Assembly (NCBI RefSeq): GCF_014200435.1
Contig: NZ_JACHBR010000001.1
Location: 4,371,501-4,435,500 of the forward strand
Length of the DNA: 64,000 bases
Direction of reading: 5' to 3'
DNA from: Sphaerisporangium krabiense
Lineage (GTDB): Bacteria; Actinomycetota; Actinomycetes; Streptosporangiales; Streptosporangiaceae
Shown: positions 31,807-40,709 of the stretch, one piece after another
How positions within the stretch are numbered: the first letter of the stretch is position 1
How the letters are laid out: each line of letters opens with the position of its first letter
Notes under the pieces: model-generated
Databases searched by the model: none
The model's input: the letters and a program-made list of their open reading frames with translations, nothing else
Told to the model about the DNA's origin: nothing
Position numbers and translations under genes: made by a program

Positions 31807-32366
31807 CCGATCCCAGCACCCCGGGCACGCCCGGCGTCCCGGAGGAGGCCGGAGACCTCGCCGCGCGCGTGTGGCGCGAGATGCGGGCGATGGTGCTGGA
31901 CCTGCACGACCGCCGCAGACAGGTCTGCGCCGCGCTCGGCATGAGCTTCATCAGGGCCAAGGCCCTGCGCCGCCTGGCCGCCGGGCCGGCGACGCTGCGG
32001 CGGCTGGCCGCCGACCTGGCCACCGACGCGCCGTACACCACCGTGATCGTGGAGGATCTGGTGCGGCGCGGGCTGGTCGTGCGCGAGGTGGACCCGGGCG
32101 ACCGCCGCCAGAGGATCGTCACGATCACCGAGGCGGGCGCGCGGGCCGCGGCGCTCGCGGACGCGATCCTGAGCGAGCCGCCCGCACCGCTGCGCGCCCT
32201 CGACCCCGCCGACCTCGCGACCCTGCACCGCGTCCTGCGCACCCTCACCGGCCCGCACGGCCCAGGCGGTGTGGCCGGCCCGGACGGCTCGGACGACCGG
32301 GACGGCGCGGACGTTCCCCGTGATTCGGATGGTCCGCCGACCCCGCTCAGTGGTCGCGGTGGGTGA
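31803..32366 (+). CDS. MarR-family regulator
   Basis: A 187-residue winged-helix protein with a helix-turn-helix at about 55-85 (TLRRLAADLATDAPYTTVIVEDLVRRG), the wing DPGDRRQRIVTIT and a disordered Gly/Asp-rich tail. It is coupled to the exporter gene by ATGA and is its likely repressor. The last 20 bp overlap the convergent polyprenyl synthase gene. Confidence 0.88.
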   Translation: MTDPSTPGTPGVPEEAGDLAARVWREMRAMVLDLHDRRRQVCAALGMSFIRAKALRRLAAGPATLRRLAADLATDAPYTTVIVEDLVRRGLVVREVDPGDRRQRIVTITEAGARAAALADAILSEPPAPLRALDPADLATLHRVLRTLTGPHGPGGVAGPDGSDDRDGADVPRDSDGPPTPLSGRGG

Positions 32367-33381
32367 TCAGGTGGGCCAGCGCGCGCAGTTCGGTGGCGGC
32401 CCCGGGCGTGGGTGAGGCCGCCGCGAGGTGGCCCAGGGCCTCGCGCAGCAGCTCGCCGGCCTGCTGCGTGCTCCAGGCGCGCCCGCCCGCCAGCTCGATC
32501 AGCTCGGCGGCGCGCACCAGGTCCGGCCCGGCGGGCGGCTCCTCCCTGCCGTACAGGGCGGCCAGCTCGTCCCCTGCCGGGGACCCGGAGGACAGCGCGG
32601 CGACCACGGGCAGCGACTTCTTGCGGTTGCGCAGATCGGAATGGATGGGCTTGCCGGTGACGGCGGGGTCGCCCCAGATGCCGAGCAGATCGTCCACGAA
32701 CTGGAACGCCAGGCCGAGGCGGTCGCCGAACGCCCGCAGGCGCTCCACCCGCTCGGGCGCGGCCCCGCCGAACAGCGCGCCGAGCGCGCAGGAGGCCCCG
32801 AGGAGCGCGCCGGTCTTGGACTCGGCCATGCTCAGGCACTCCTGGAGGCTGACGTCGCCGCGCGTCTCGAAGGAGGTGTCGGCGCCCTGCCCGTCGATCA
32901 GGTCGAGGACGGTCGCGCCGAGCAGGCGGCCCCCTTCGGGGGCGGCGGGATGGCCGCTGGCGGCGAGCACGTCGAAGGCGAGCGCGAGCAGGGCGTCACC
33001 GGCCAGGATCGCCGGGCTGACCCCGAACAGGCTCCACGCCGTCGCCCGGTGCCGCCGGGTCAGGTCGCCGTCCATCACGTCGTCGTGCAGGAGCGAGAAG
33101 TTGTGCACCAGCTCGACGGCGACCGCGGCGGGCACGGCCGTGCCGGCGTCCGCGCCGACGGCCTCGGCGGACAGCAGGGCCAGCGCCGGGCGGACGGCCT
33201 TGCCCCCGCCGCCCACGGCGGCGGCGCCGTGCCGGTCCAGCCAGCCGAAGTGGTAGCCCGCGACGCTCCGCATCGACGGGGGCAACGACTCGACGGCGCC
33301 CCGCAGCGCCGGACCGGCCTGGTCGCGGCTCCAGGCCAGCACTTCGTGTGCCTGACGCCCCGTGGTGGTCACTTCGACCAT
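32347..33381 (-). CDS. polyprenyl diphosphate synthase, probable family 2 encapsulin cargo
   Basis: A 344-residue trans-isoprenyl diphosphate synthase that condenses allylic and isopentenyl diphosphates. The first aspartate-rich motif is intact (LLHDDVMDGD). The second reads FQFVDDLLGIWGD, with Gly in place of the last Asp of DDxxD, as in the cargo-type synthases linked to family 2 encapsulins. The GKPIHSDLRNRKKS loop is present. ATG 33381 follows GGAAGGGG. It lies downstream of two encapsulin shell genes on the same strand. There is no long disordered N-terminal loading segment from this start; a start at 33477 would add 32 Pro/Gly/Arg-rich residues but has no ribosome-binding site. Product chain length is unknown. 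Confidence 0.88.
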   Translation of the reverse strand: MVEVTTTGRQAHEVLAWSRDQAGPALRGAVESLPPSMRSVAGYHFGWLDRHGAAAVGGGGKAVRPALALLSAEAVGADAGTAVPAAVAVELVHNFSLLHDDVMDGDLTRRHRATAWSLFGVSPAILAGDALLALAFDVLAASGHPAAPEGGRLLGATVLDLIDGQGADTSFETRGDVSLQECLSMAESKTGALLGASCALGALFGGAAPERVERLRAFGDRLGLAFQFVDDLLGIWGDPAVTGKPIHSDLRNRKKSLPVVAALSSGSPAGDELAALYGREEPPAGPDLVRAAELIELAGGRAWSTQQAGELLREALGHLAAASPTPGAATELRALAHLITHRDH

Positions 33382-33553
33382 GCGCGCCCCTTCCCGCCCG
33401 GCACGCCCGGGAGGCCGGGTACGCCGGGAAAGCTTGTCGTGGACTTCATCACACGCGCCCGGGCCGATCGCTGCCATGTCATCGCGAACCTGGTGCCCTC
33501 ACTGAGCGGCTGAAGTGGCCGGGCGCGTCCCGTTCTCCTGACGGCCGGGCCGG

Positions 33554-34957
33554 TCAGTGGCCGATCTCGACGTTCTCCAGGATGCCGAGGGCGTCGGGGA
33601 CCAGGACCGCCGCGGAGTAGTACGTGGAGACCAGGTAGGAGACGACCGCCTGCTCGTTGACGCCCATGAACCGGACCGACAGCCCGGGCTCGTACTCCTC
33701 CGGCAGGCCCGTGTACCACAGGCCGATCACGCCCTCGTCCTCCTGCCCCGTGCGCATGACCAGGATCGACGACGTGCGGCTCTCGCTGATCGGGATCTTG
33801 TCGCAGGGCAGCAGCGGGACGCCGCGCCAGGACGCCACCGTCCGGCCGTCGACCTCGGTGGTCTGGGGGTAGACGCCGCGGCGGCTGCACTCGCGCCCGA
33901 ACGCGGCGATCGTCAGCGGATGGGCCAGGAACAGGTGCGACCGCCTGCGCCGGCAGAGGAGCTCGTCGAGGTCGTCGGGGGTTGGGGGGCCGGTGCGGGT
34001 GTGGATGCGTTGTTTGAGGTCGGCGTTTTGGAGGAGGCCGAAGTCGGTGTTGTTGATGAGTTCGTGTTCTTGGCGTTCGCGGAGGGCTTCGATGGTGAGG
34101 CGGAGTTGTTGGTGGGTTTGGTTCATGGGGTGGTTGTAGAGGTCGGCGATGCGGGTGTGGATGCGCAGGATGGTTTGGGCGACGGAGAGTTCGTATTCGC
34201 GGGGGGTGGTTTCGTAGTCGACGAAGGTGCCGGGGAGGTGGGGTTCTCCGGTGTGGCCTGAGGTGATGGTGATGGCGGCTTCGCCGTGTTTGTTCTGGGG
34301 GTGGCGGGGGGTGTTCTGGTGGTTTTGGAGGTGGGTGGCGAGGGTGAGGTTGATGGCGAGGAGTTGTTGGAAGTCTTGGCGGGTGAGGGTGAGGGTGGTG
34401 GTGGGGGTGACGGCTTGGATGGTGTGTTCCCAGGTGGCGTCGCCGGTGGTGGTGAGGGTGTGGTCGCCGTAGTGGTCGCCGTCGGCGAGGGTGGCCAGGA
34501 TGGTGTTGTCGCCGTAGGGGCCGGTGCCGATCTTGTTGACTTTGCCGTGGGCGATGAGGATGAGGCGGTCGGCGGGTTGGCCGGTTTGGGTGATGGCTTC
34601 GCCGGTTTGGTGGTGGTTTTGGGTGAAGCGTTGGGCGAGGGCGTGGAGGGTGTCGTCGTCGTCGAAGTGGCGGAGGAGGGGGAGTTCGCGGAGTTCTTGG
34701 GGGATGACGTGGATGTCGGTGCCTTGGCTGGTGAAGCTGAGGCGGCCGTCGCCCAGGGCGTAGGACAGGCGGCGGTTGACGCGGTAGGTGCCGCCGCTGG
34801 TGTGGATCCAGGGGAGCATGCGCAGCAGCCAGCGCGAGGAGATGTTCTGCATCTGGGGCTGCGATTTGGTCGTCGTGGCCAGGTTGCGGGCGGCCGCGGT
34901 GGCCAGTGCCTGCTGGGCCTGGTTCTCGCCCGGCGTCATATCGGTTGTCTCGGTCAC
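33554..34957 (-). CDS. family 2B encapsulin shell protein, copy A
   Basis: A 467-residue HK97-fold shell protein with an inserted cyclic-nucleotide-binding-like domain (about 92-212). Typical parts are [26 protein letters not shown] near the N-terminus and the C-terminal [14 protein letters not shown] plus [16 protein letters not shown]. The nucleotide pocket lacks the phosphate-binding Arg ([16 protein letters not shown]), so cNMP binding is doubtful. GTG 34957 is chosen because homologues begin near TETT; an ATG at 34939 is the alternative. Codons from about residue 78 to 331 differ from the rest of the gene (CTC, CAA, GAA preferred), and this part is almost identical to copy B. It probably co-assembles with copy B around the prenyl synthase. 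Confidence 0.92.
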   Translation of the reverse strand: MTETTDMTPGENQAQQALATAAARNLATTTKSQPQMQNISSRWLLRMLPWIHTSGGTYRVNRRLSYALGDGRLSFTSQGTDIHVIPQELRELPLLRHFDDDDTLHALAQRFTQNHHQTGEAITQTGQPADRLILIAHGKVNKIGTGPYGDNTILATLADGDHYGDHTLTTTGDATWEHTIQAVTPTTTLTLTRQDFQQLLAINLTLATHLQNHQNTPRHPQNKHGEAAITITSGHTGEPHLPGTFVDYETTPREYELSVAQTILRIHTRIADLYNHPMNQTHQQLRLTIEALRERQEHELINNTDFGLLQNADLKQRIHTRTGPPTPDDLDELLCRRRRSHLFLAHPLTIAAFGRECSRRGVYPQTTEVDGRTVASWRGVPLLPCDKIPISESRTSSILVMRTGQEDEGVIGLWYTGLPEEYEPGLSVRFMGVNEQAVVSYLVSTYYSAAVLVPDALGILENVEIGH

Positions 34958-34975
34958 AACCCACACCACCAATCC
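33963..34975. repeat. 1,013-bp tract nearly identical to 35461-36473 (copy A)
   Basis: Aligned by eye without gaps at an offset of 1,498 bp, it differs from the second copy at only two bases (one Q/H and one L/P change). It starts in the codons for DDLDELL and ends 18 bp upstream of the GTG start. The flanking parts of the two genes differ clearly. This points to recent gene conversion or duplication. Confidence 0.92.
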
Positions 34976-35048
34976 GTGGAAAGGACAAGGGAAGGACGCC
35001 GTGGCGCGGGCCCGGTGCGGGCCCGCGGGCGGCGTCGGCGGTCGTGGC

Positions 35049-36455
35049 TCAGTGGCCGATCTCGACGTTCTCCAGGATGCCGAGGGCGTCGGGGACCAGG
35101 ACGGCGGCCGAGTAGTAGGTGGAGACCAGGTAGCTGATGATGGCCTGGTCGTTGACGTTCATGAAGCGGACCGACAGGCCGGGCTCGTACTCGTCGGGGA
35201 TGCCGGTCTGCCACAGGCCGATGACGCCCTGGTCCTGCTCGCCGGTGCGCATCAGCAGGATGCTGCTGGTGCGGCTGTCGGTGACGGGGATCTTGTTGCA
35301 GGGGAGCAGCGGGACGCCGCGCCAGGAGGGGATGGCGTGGCCGTGCAGGTCGGTGCTCTGCGGGTAGACGCCGCGGCGGCTGGCCTCGCGGCCGAACGCG
35401 GCGATGGTGAGCGGGTGCGCCAGGAAGAACGCCGGCTCCTTCCACACGGTCGCCAGCAGGTCGTCGAGGTCGTCGGGGGTTGGGGGGCCGGTGCGGGTGT
35501 GGATGCGTTGTTTGAGGTCGGCGTTGTGGAGGAGGCCGAAGTCGGTGTTGTTGATGAGTTCGTGTTCTTGGCGTTCGCGGAGGGCTTCGATGGTGAGGCG
35601 GAGTTGTTGGTGGGTTTGGTTCATGGGGTGGTTGTAGAGGTCGGCGATGCGGGTGTGGATGCGCAGGATGGTTTGGGCGACGGAGAGTTCGTATTCGCGG
35701 GGGGTGGTTTCGTAGTCGACGAAGGTGCCGGGGAGGTGGGGTTCTCCGGTGTGGCCTGAGGTGATGGTGATGGCGGCTTCGCCGTGTTTGTTCTGGGGGT
35801 GGCGGGGGGTGTTCTGGTGGTTTTGGAGGTGGGTGGCGAGGGTGGGGTTGATGGCGAGGAGTTGTTGGAAGTCTTGGCGGGTGAGGGTGAGGGTGGTGGT
35901 GGGGGTGACGGCTTGGATGGTGTGTTCCCAGGTGGCGTCGCCGGTGGTGGTGAGGGTGTGGTCGCCGTAGTGGTCGCCGTCGGCGAGGGTGGCCAGGATG
36001 GTGTTGTCGCCGTAGGGGCCGGTGCCGATCTTGTTGACTTTGCCGTGGGCGATGAGGATGAGGCGGTCGGCGGGTTGGCCGGTTTGGGTGATGGCTTCGC
36101 CGGTTTGGTGGTGGTTTTGGGTGAAGCGTTGGGCGAGGGCGTGGAGGGTGTCGTCGTCGTCGAAGTGGCGGAGGAGGGGGAGTTCGCGGAGTTCTTGGGG
36201 GATGACGTGGATGTCGGTGCCTTGGCTGGTGAAGCTGAGGCGGCCGTCGCCCAGGGCGTAGGACAGGCGGCGGTTGACGCGGTAGGTGCCGCCGCTGGTG
36301 TGGATCCAGGGGAGCATGCGCAGCAGCCAGCGCGAGGAGATGTTCTGCATCTGGGGCTGCGATTTGGTCGTCGTGGCCAGGTTGCGGGCGGCCGCGGTGG
36401 CCAGTGCCTGCTGGGCCTGGTTCTCGCCCGGCGTCATATCGGTTGTCTCGGTCAC
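35049..36455 (-). CDS. family 2B encapsulin shell protein, copy B
   Basis: A 468-residue paralogue of copy A with the same order of HK97 parts and inserted cNMP-like domain. It is nearly identical over residues 1-330 and diverges after it: [18 protein letters not shown] here versus [17 protein letters not shown] in copy A, then scattered changes to the shared end [11 protein letters not shown]. It is first of the three-gene operon; a 91-bp gap separates it from copy A. Two-shell family 2B loci are known in actinobacteria, and mixed shells have been reported, so the C-terminal differences may set how the two subunits pack or which cargo they bind (inference). Confidence 0.92.
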   Translation of the reverse strand: MTETTDMTPGENQAQQALATAAARNLATTTKSQPQMQNISSRWLLRMLPWIHTSGGTYRVNRRLSYALGDGRLSFTSQGTDIHVIPQELRELPLLRHFDDDDTLHALAQRFTQNHHQTGEAITQTGQPADRLILIAHGKVNKIGTGPYGDNTILATLADGDHYGDHTLTTTGDATWEHTIQAVTPTTTLTLTRQDFQQLLAINPTLATHLQNHQNTPRHPQNKHGEAAITITSGHTGEPHLPGTFVDYETTPREYELSVAQTILRIHTRIADLYNHPMNQTHQQLRLTIEALRERQEHELINNTDFGLLHNADLKQRIHTRTGPPTPDDLDDLLATVWKEPAFFLAHPLTIAAFGREASRRGVYPQSTDLHGHAIPSWRGVPLLPCNKIPVTDSRTSSILLMRTGEQDQGVIGLWQTGIPDEYEPGLSVRFMNVNDQAIISYLVSTYYSAAVLVPDALGILENVEIGH

Positions 36456-36473
36456 AACCCACACCACCAATCC
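35461..36473. repeat. 1,013-bp tract nearly identical to 33963-34975 (copy B)
   Basis: This is the partner of the tract in copy A. Within both, the segment of about 750 bp from codon 78 to 331 is strongly G/T-skewed on the plus strand (C/A-rich codons on the coding strand). The first 77 codons and the C-terminal part follow normal host usage. Confidence 0.92.
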
Positions 36474-37117
36474 CTGAAGCAATGAACGGGGGACAAGGGA
36501 TCCATCGGATTTACTCGGCCGCGAAGGCCGTGCGCAGTGAGTTGATGCCGTCGGCGCCATATCGCCGATTTCCGCCGGCGTGTGACCGGCGGACGCCCCG
36601 GTGGCCGGACGACGGACGGGTGCGATTCCGTGTCGCCGGTCGCCGCCTTACAGAGGTCGATCGAGAAAGACGTACGCCAATTGCCGGACGATACTTCCGG
36701 CTGTTCGTCGTGCTCGGGGGAGTGACTTTATCGAGAGGGGGGTGACGGGCGGTCTTTCGATGCTGCGTATGGCGCCGGACCGCTGTAATTATGCGGTGCC
36801 GATCTTTCGCGTGTCAATTCCGTGTCCGCCGCCCGCCGGGCTGCGGCCCCCGATATTCGGATTGCCCGGTAAAGCCGGGTGAGTCAGTTATTTCTGAACA
36901 CTCCCCTGCATTTCACTGTTGTATGGTCAAATGCCGCTTCTCCCGCTGTCGGGGAACGCCCGTGACGGCCCCGGGGCACGGCGAAGAGGCGCCCGCCGCC
37001 CGGGAAGCGTAGGCTCGGGAAGGACGGCCCAGGTCCGCCCGGGAGGCGCCGGCGGTGCACACATCCGCGGCGCAGGTGCGCAGGGCGGCCCGCATCAGAG
37101 CACGTTGGGGGCCACCC
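36474..37117. other. intergenic region upstream of the encapsulin operon
   Basis: About 640 bp between divergent operons with several AT-rich patches (36530-36560, 36680-36740, 36780-36930). I see no convincing gene on either strand. It probably holds promoters for the encapsulin operon and for the phosphoribosyltransferase gene. Confidence 0.5.
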
Positions 37118-39130
37118 ATGTCCGACCACCTGTTCCGCGACCGCAGGGACGCGGGCCGCGCGCTGGCGGGACTGCTCGACCGCTACCGGGGCGAGCCGGC
37201 GCTCCTCGTCCTCGCCCTGCCGCGCGGGGGCGTCCCCATCGCCTACGAGGTGGCCAGAACCCTCGGGGCCCCGCTCGACGTCTTCCTCGCGCGCAAGCTC
37301 GGCGTGCCCGGCCAGGAGGACCTGGCGATGGGCGCGGTCGCGGGCGACGGCGTGCTCGCGCTCAACGACGACGTCATCCGGGGCCTGGCCATCCCCGCCG
37401 AGGTGGTCGAGCACGTCGCCGACTGGGAGGGCCGCGAGATCCCCCGGTGGGAGCGGCACTTCCGGCAGGACCGCCCGGCCCCGGCGATCGAGGGCCGGGT
37501 GGTGATCCTCGTCGACGACGGGACGACCACCGGGGCCGGCCTGCGCGCCGCCATCAAGGCGCTGCGCCGGCGGCGTCCCGTGCGCGTCGTGGTCGCCGTC
37601 CCCGCCGTCGCGGAGGCCACCTGCGAGGAACTGGCCGCCGAGGCGGACGAGGTCGTCTACGCCACCACCCCCTCGCCGTTCTTCGCCGTCGACCAGTCCT
37701 ACTGGGACTTCGCCGAGGTCACCGTGGAGGACGTGCGCGACCTGCTGCGCGCCGCCGCCGAGTCGCTGCCCGCCAGGGCCTCGACGCCGCTGCCGGGGGA
37801 GATCACGGCGGTCCGCGCGGAGGCGCTCCCGACCCAGGACGGGGTCCCGCACGCGGACGCGCTCGCCGACCTGGTGGGGGACGCCCGCCTGGTGCTCATC
37901 GGGGGCGCCTCCCACGGCACCCACGAGTTCTACGCGGCCCGCGCGGCCATGACCCGCAGGCTCATCGAGGACAAGGGCTTCTGCGCCATCGCGATCCAGG
38001 CGGACTGGCCGGACGCCTACCGGGTCAACCGGTACGTCCAGGGGCACGGCAACGACGCCACCGCCGAGGAGGCGCTGCGCGGCTTCCAGCGCTTCCCGGT
38101 CTGGATGTGGCGCAACGTGGTGGTGCACGACTTCGTCCAGTGGCTGCGCGACCACAACGACAGGGAGGCCGAGGAGCGCGGGGACAAGGCCAGGTTCTAC
38201 GGGCTGGACCTGTACGGCATCCACAAGGCGATGCGCGAGGTGGTCGCCCACCTGGACCGGATCGACCCGTCGGCGGCGGCCCGCGCGCGGGAGCGCTACG
38301 GCTGCTTCGACCACCTGGGCAGCGGCGAGGCCCAGGCGTACGGGTTCACGGCGGCCTGCGGGGCCGGGGACGCCTGCGAGAGCGAGGTGATCGGCCACCT
38401 GGTGGACCTGCGCAGGCGGGTGCCGGAGTCCGAGCGGCGGCAGGGGCTGCTCGCCGAGGACGAGCTGTTCTACCCCGACCTGAGCAGGCGCGCGCTGGAG
38501 TCGGCGCGGGAGTACTACCGCTCGATGTTCTCGGGCCGCATCGCGGCGTGGAACCTGCGCGACCGTCACATGGCCGACACCCTGGACGCGATCCTGGAGA
38601 ACCTGTCCCGGCGCAGGGGCAGCCCGGCGAAGATCGTCGTGTGGATGCACAACGCGCACGTCGGCGACGCGCGCGCCACCGAGGCGGCCTGCCGCGGCGA
38701 GATCAACGTCGGCGGCCTGGTGCGTGAGCGGCACGGCGAGGACTGCCGCCTGATCGGCCTCACCACCTACACGGGGACGGTCACCGCGACCGGACGCTGG
38801 GAGGGCCCCGCCGAGCGCAGGTGGCTGCGGCCCGCCCTGCCCGACAGCGTCGAGGAGCTCTTCCACGAGGCGGGGGAGAAGGAGTTCCTCACCGCGTTCC
38901 GCGTCGCGCCGCGCACCGGGGACGTGCTGGGCTCGGCGCGCCTGGAGCGCATGGTCGGCGCGGTCTACCGCCCGCGCTCGGAACGGCGCAGCCACTACTT
39001 CCGCGCCCGCCTGCGCGACCAGTTCGACGCCGTCATCCACATGGACGAGACCCGGGCCGTGGAGCCCCTGGACGGCAGGGCGCACTGGAGCGAGGGCGAG
39101 CTTCCCGAGACCTATCCGGCGCGGGCCTGA
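37118..39130 (+). CDS. phosphoribosyltransferase fused to erythromycin-esterase-like domain
   Basis: A 670-residue fusion. Residues 1-215 are a type I phosphoribosyltransferase fold with the PRPP loop VILVDDGTTTGAGL (about 127-140). Residues about 235-660 are an EreA-like domain (IGGASHGTHEFY, QADWPDAYRVNRYVQG, VWMHNAHVGD). Erythromycin esterases usually have Glu before the A-x-H-G core (GExTHG); here it is Gly, while both catalytic-region His residues are kept, so macrolide hydrolysis is uncertain. ATG 37118 follows GGGGG. The next gene is an alpha/beta hydrolase; in other actinobacteria that domain is often fused to the same phosphoribosyltransferase, which supports a shared pathway of unknown substrate. 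Confidence 0.87.
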   Translation: MSDHLFRDRRDAGRALAGLLDRYRGEPALLVLALPRGGVPIAYEVARTLGAPLDVFLARKLGVPGQEDLAMGAVAGDGVLALNDDVIRGLAIPAEVVEHVADWEGREIPRWERHFRQDRPAPAIEGRVVILVDDGTTTGAGLRAAIKALRRRRPVRVVVAVPAVAEATCEELAAEADEVVYATTPSPFFAVDQSYWDFAEVTVEDVRDLLRAAAESLPARASTPLPGEITAVRAEALPTQDGVPHADALADLVGDARLVLIGGASHGTHEFYAARAAMTRRLIEDKGFCAIAIQADWPDAYRVNRYVQGHGNDATAEEALRGFQRFPVWMWRNVVVHDFVQWLRDHNDREAEERGDKARFYGLDLYGIHKAMREVVAHLDRIDPSAAARARERYGCFDHLGSGEAQAYGFTAACGAGDACESEVIGHLVDLRRRVPESERRQGLLAEDELFYPDLSRRALESAREYYRSMFSGRIAAWNLRDRHMADTLDAILENLSRRRGSPAKIVVWMHNAHVGDARATEAACRGEINVGGLVRERHGEDCRLIGLTTYTGTVTATGRWEGPAERRWLRPALPDSVEELFHEAGEKEFLTAFRVAPRTGDVLGSARLERMVGAVYRPRSERRSHYFRARLRDQFDAVIHMDETRAVEPLDGRAHWSEGELPETYPARA

Positions 39131-39160
39131 CCGGGCCGCGCCCGGGACGAGGAGGACCCG

Positions 39161-39841
39161 ATGGCCGTCACCGAAAGCATCCAGATCCCCGCCGCCGGGG
39201 TCGCCCTCGGGGCGGACGTCGTCGTGCCGGCCTTCGCCCACGGGGTCGTGGTGTTCGCGCACGGCAGCGGCAGCGGCCGGCACAGCCCCCGCAACCGCCG
39301 CGTGGCCGCCGACCTCCAGGTCGCCAACCTGGCGACCGTCCTGGTGGACCTGCTGACCCTCGAGGAGGAGCGGGTCGACGCGGTCACGGCGGGGCTGCGG
39401 TTCGACATCGGGCTGCTCGCGGAGCGGGTGATCGCCGTGACGGACTGGGTGCGCGGGCACGGGCCGACCGCCACGCTCGGCGCCGGCCTCTTCGGCGCCA
39501 GCACCGGCGCGGCGGCGGCGCTGGTGGCGGCGGCGGAGCGGCCCGCCACGGTGCAGGCCGTGGTGTCGCGCGGCGGGCGCCCGGACCTCGCGGGCGACCA
39601 CCTGCGCGGGGTGACCCAGCCGACCCTGCTGATCGTCGGCGAGCTGGACCCGGTGGTGATCGAGCTGAACCGCGAGGCGCGTGAGCTGATCCCCGGGGAG
39701 ACCTCCTTCGCCGTCGTGGCGGGCGCCACGCACCTGTTCGAGGAGCCCGGGGCCCTGGAACAGGTGGCACGCCTGGCCCGCGACTGGTTCGTCCGGCATC
39801 TGCGGAGCGTGCCGCGTCCCCAGCCGCACCCCTGGGAGTGA
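39161..39841 (+). CDS. dienelactone-hydrolase-like alpha/beta hydrolase
   Basis: A 226-residue alpha/beta hydrolase with the oxyanion HGSGSGRHSPRNR loop, nucleophile elbow GASTGAAAAL (Ser as nucleophile), acid in VGELDPVV and the catalytic His in GATHLFEEP. It follows the phosphoribosyltransferase/EreA fusion after 30 bp with GAGGAGG before its ATG, so the two are one operon. The family acts on small esters or lactones; the substrate is unknown. Confidence 0.87.
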   Translation: MAVTESIQIPAAGVALGADVVVPAFAHGVVVFAHGSGSGRHSPRNRRVAADLQVANLATVLVDLLTLEEERVDAVTAGLRFDIGLLAERVIAVTDWVRGHGPTATLGAGLFGASTGAAAALVAAAERPATVQAVVSRGGRPDLAGDHLRGVTQPTLLIVGELDPVVIELNREARELIPGETSFAVVAGATHLFEEPGALEQVARLARDWFVRHLRSVPRPQPHPWE

Positions 39842-39958
39842 CCACCGGAAGATCGTTGATCGGACACCCTGGGCGTACCGGGGTGAGACCGCCTAGGTGT
39901 GGCGATCAACCCTTTACTCCATGTTGTCCCGCTTAGGGTGTCGGTCCGCTGCGTACGC

Positions 39959-39980
39959 ACCGTAGCCTGACGACTACGGT
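39959..39980. promoter_or_regulatory. inverted repeat upstream of the hydrogenase operon
   Basis: ACCGTAG (39959-39965) and CTACGGT (39974-39980) form a perfect 7-bp inverted repeat with an 8-bp spacer, 18 bp before the first ATG of the hydrogenase cluster. It could be an operator or an RNA hairpin in the leader. I cannot place a clear -35/-10 pair. Confidence 0.45.
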
Positions 39981-39998
39981 ACATAACGGAGCGTACAC

Positions 39999-40709
39999 AT
40001 GCCTGTGACATCGAGCACGCGCCTGGCCGTCGGCGAGGCCTTCGCCCGGCGGGACGCCGCGGGACGCCGGTTGGCGGAGGACGCCGAGCGCATCGCGCGA
40101 GCGTGCCGTGACATGGCGGCGCGGTTCCACCGGGGCGGAAAGCTGATCGTCTTCGGCAACGGGGGCGCGGGCACGGACGCCTCGCACGTCGCGGTGGAGT
40201 TCATGCACCCGGTGATCGTGGGCAAGCGCGCGCTTCCGGCCATGGCCCTCGGCAACGACGCCGCCACGGTCACCGGCGTGACCGCCCGCGAGGGGTTCGC
40301 CGAGGTGTTCGCCCACCAGATACGCCACTGGGCCGACCCGGCGGACATCGCGCTCGGGATCTCGCCCGACGGCGCGTGCGCCAATGTCCTGCGCGGGCTG
40401 GAGACGGCCCGCGAGCTCGGCCTGTACACGATGGCGCTGCTCGGCGGCGACGGCGGCGCGGTGGCGCGGAGCCCCGCCGTCGACCAGGCGCTCATCGCCA
40501 GGTCCTGCGACCCGGCGGTGGTGAAGGAAATCCACGTCACGACCTACCACGTGCTGTGGGAGCTGGTCCATGTCTTCTTCGCCCAGACCGTCCCGCCCGG
40601 GTCCGCCGGGTCCGAGACCGGTGAACCCGAGACCTCCGCGCGCACGGCGGGACGCGCCGGGCGCGCGTCCGAGGGCGATGGTGACCGCGATGTGGAGGCG
40701 GTGAGATGA
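39999..40709 (+). CDS. SIS-domain protein of the hydrogenase cluster (GmhA-like), copy 1
   Basis: A 236-residue sugar-isomerase-fold protein resembling phosphoheptose isomerase (FGNGGAGTDASHVAVEF, ISPDGACANVLRGLE, TYHVLWELVHVFF). It has a disordered 40-residue tail. The catalytic His and Glu pattern of GmhA is only partly kept. Such SIS genes recur at the front of group 1h [NiFe]-hydrogenase clusters in actinobacteria, where their role is unknown. It overlaps the HypC-like gene by ATGA and is the first gene of the hydrogenase operon. Confidence 0.85.
   Translation: MPVTSSTRLAVGEAFARRDAAGRRLAEDAERIARACRDMAARFHRGGKLIVFGNGGAGTDASHVAVEFMHPVIVGKRALPAMALGNDAATVTGVTAREGFAEVFAHQIRHWADPADIALGISPDGACANVLRGLETARELGLYTMALLGGDGGAVARSPAVDQALIARSCDPAVVKEIHVTTYHVLWELVHVFFAQTVPPGSAGSETGEPETSARTAGRAGRASEGDGDRDVEAVR

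Noticed and set aside
32347-36560. Prophage head genes suggested by the HK97-type fold of the shell proteins
   Set aside because: No portal, terminase, protease or tail genes are near; the inserted cNMP-like domain and the prenyl synthase identify a family 2B encapsulin locus.
36601-37012. Small plus-strand frames upstream of the phosphoribosyltransferase gene
   Set aside because: No good ribosome-binding site, no G/C third-position bias and no recognisable motif.
37118-39130. Macrolide-resistance gene
   Set aside because: The esterase-like domain is fused to a phosphoribosyltransferase and has Gly at the usually conserved Glu, so resistance cannot be claimed.
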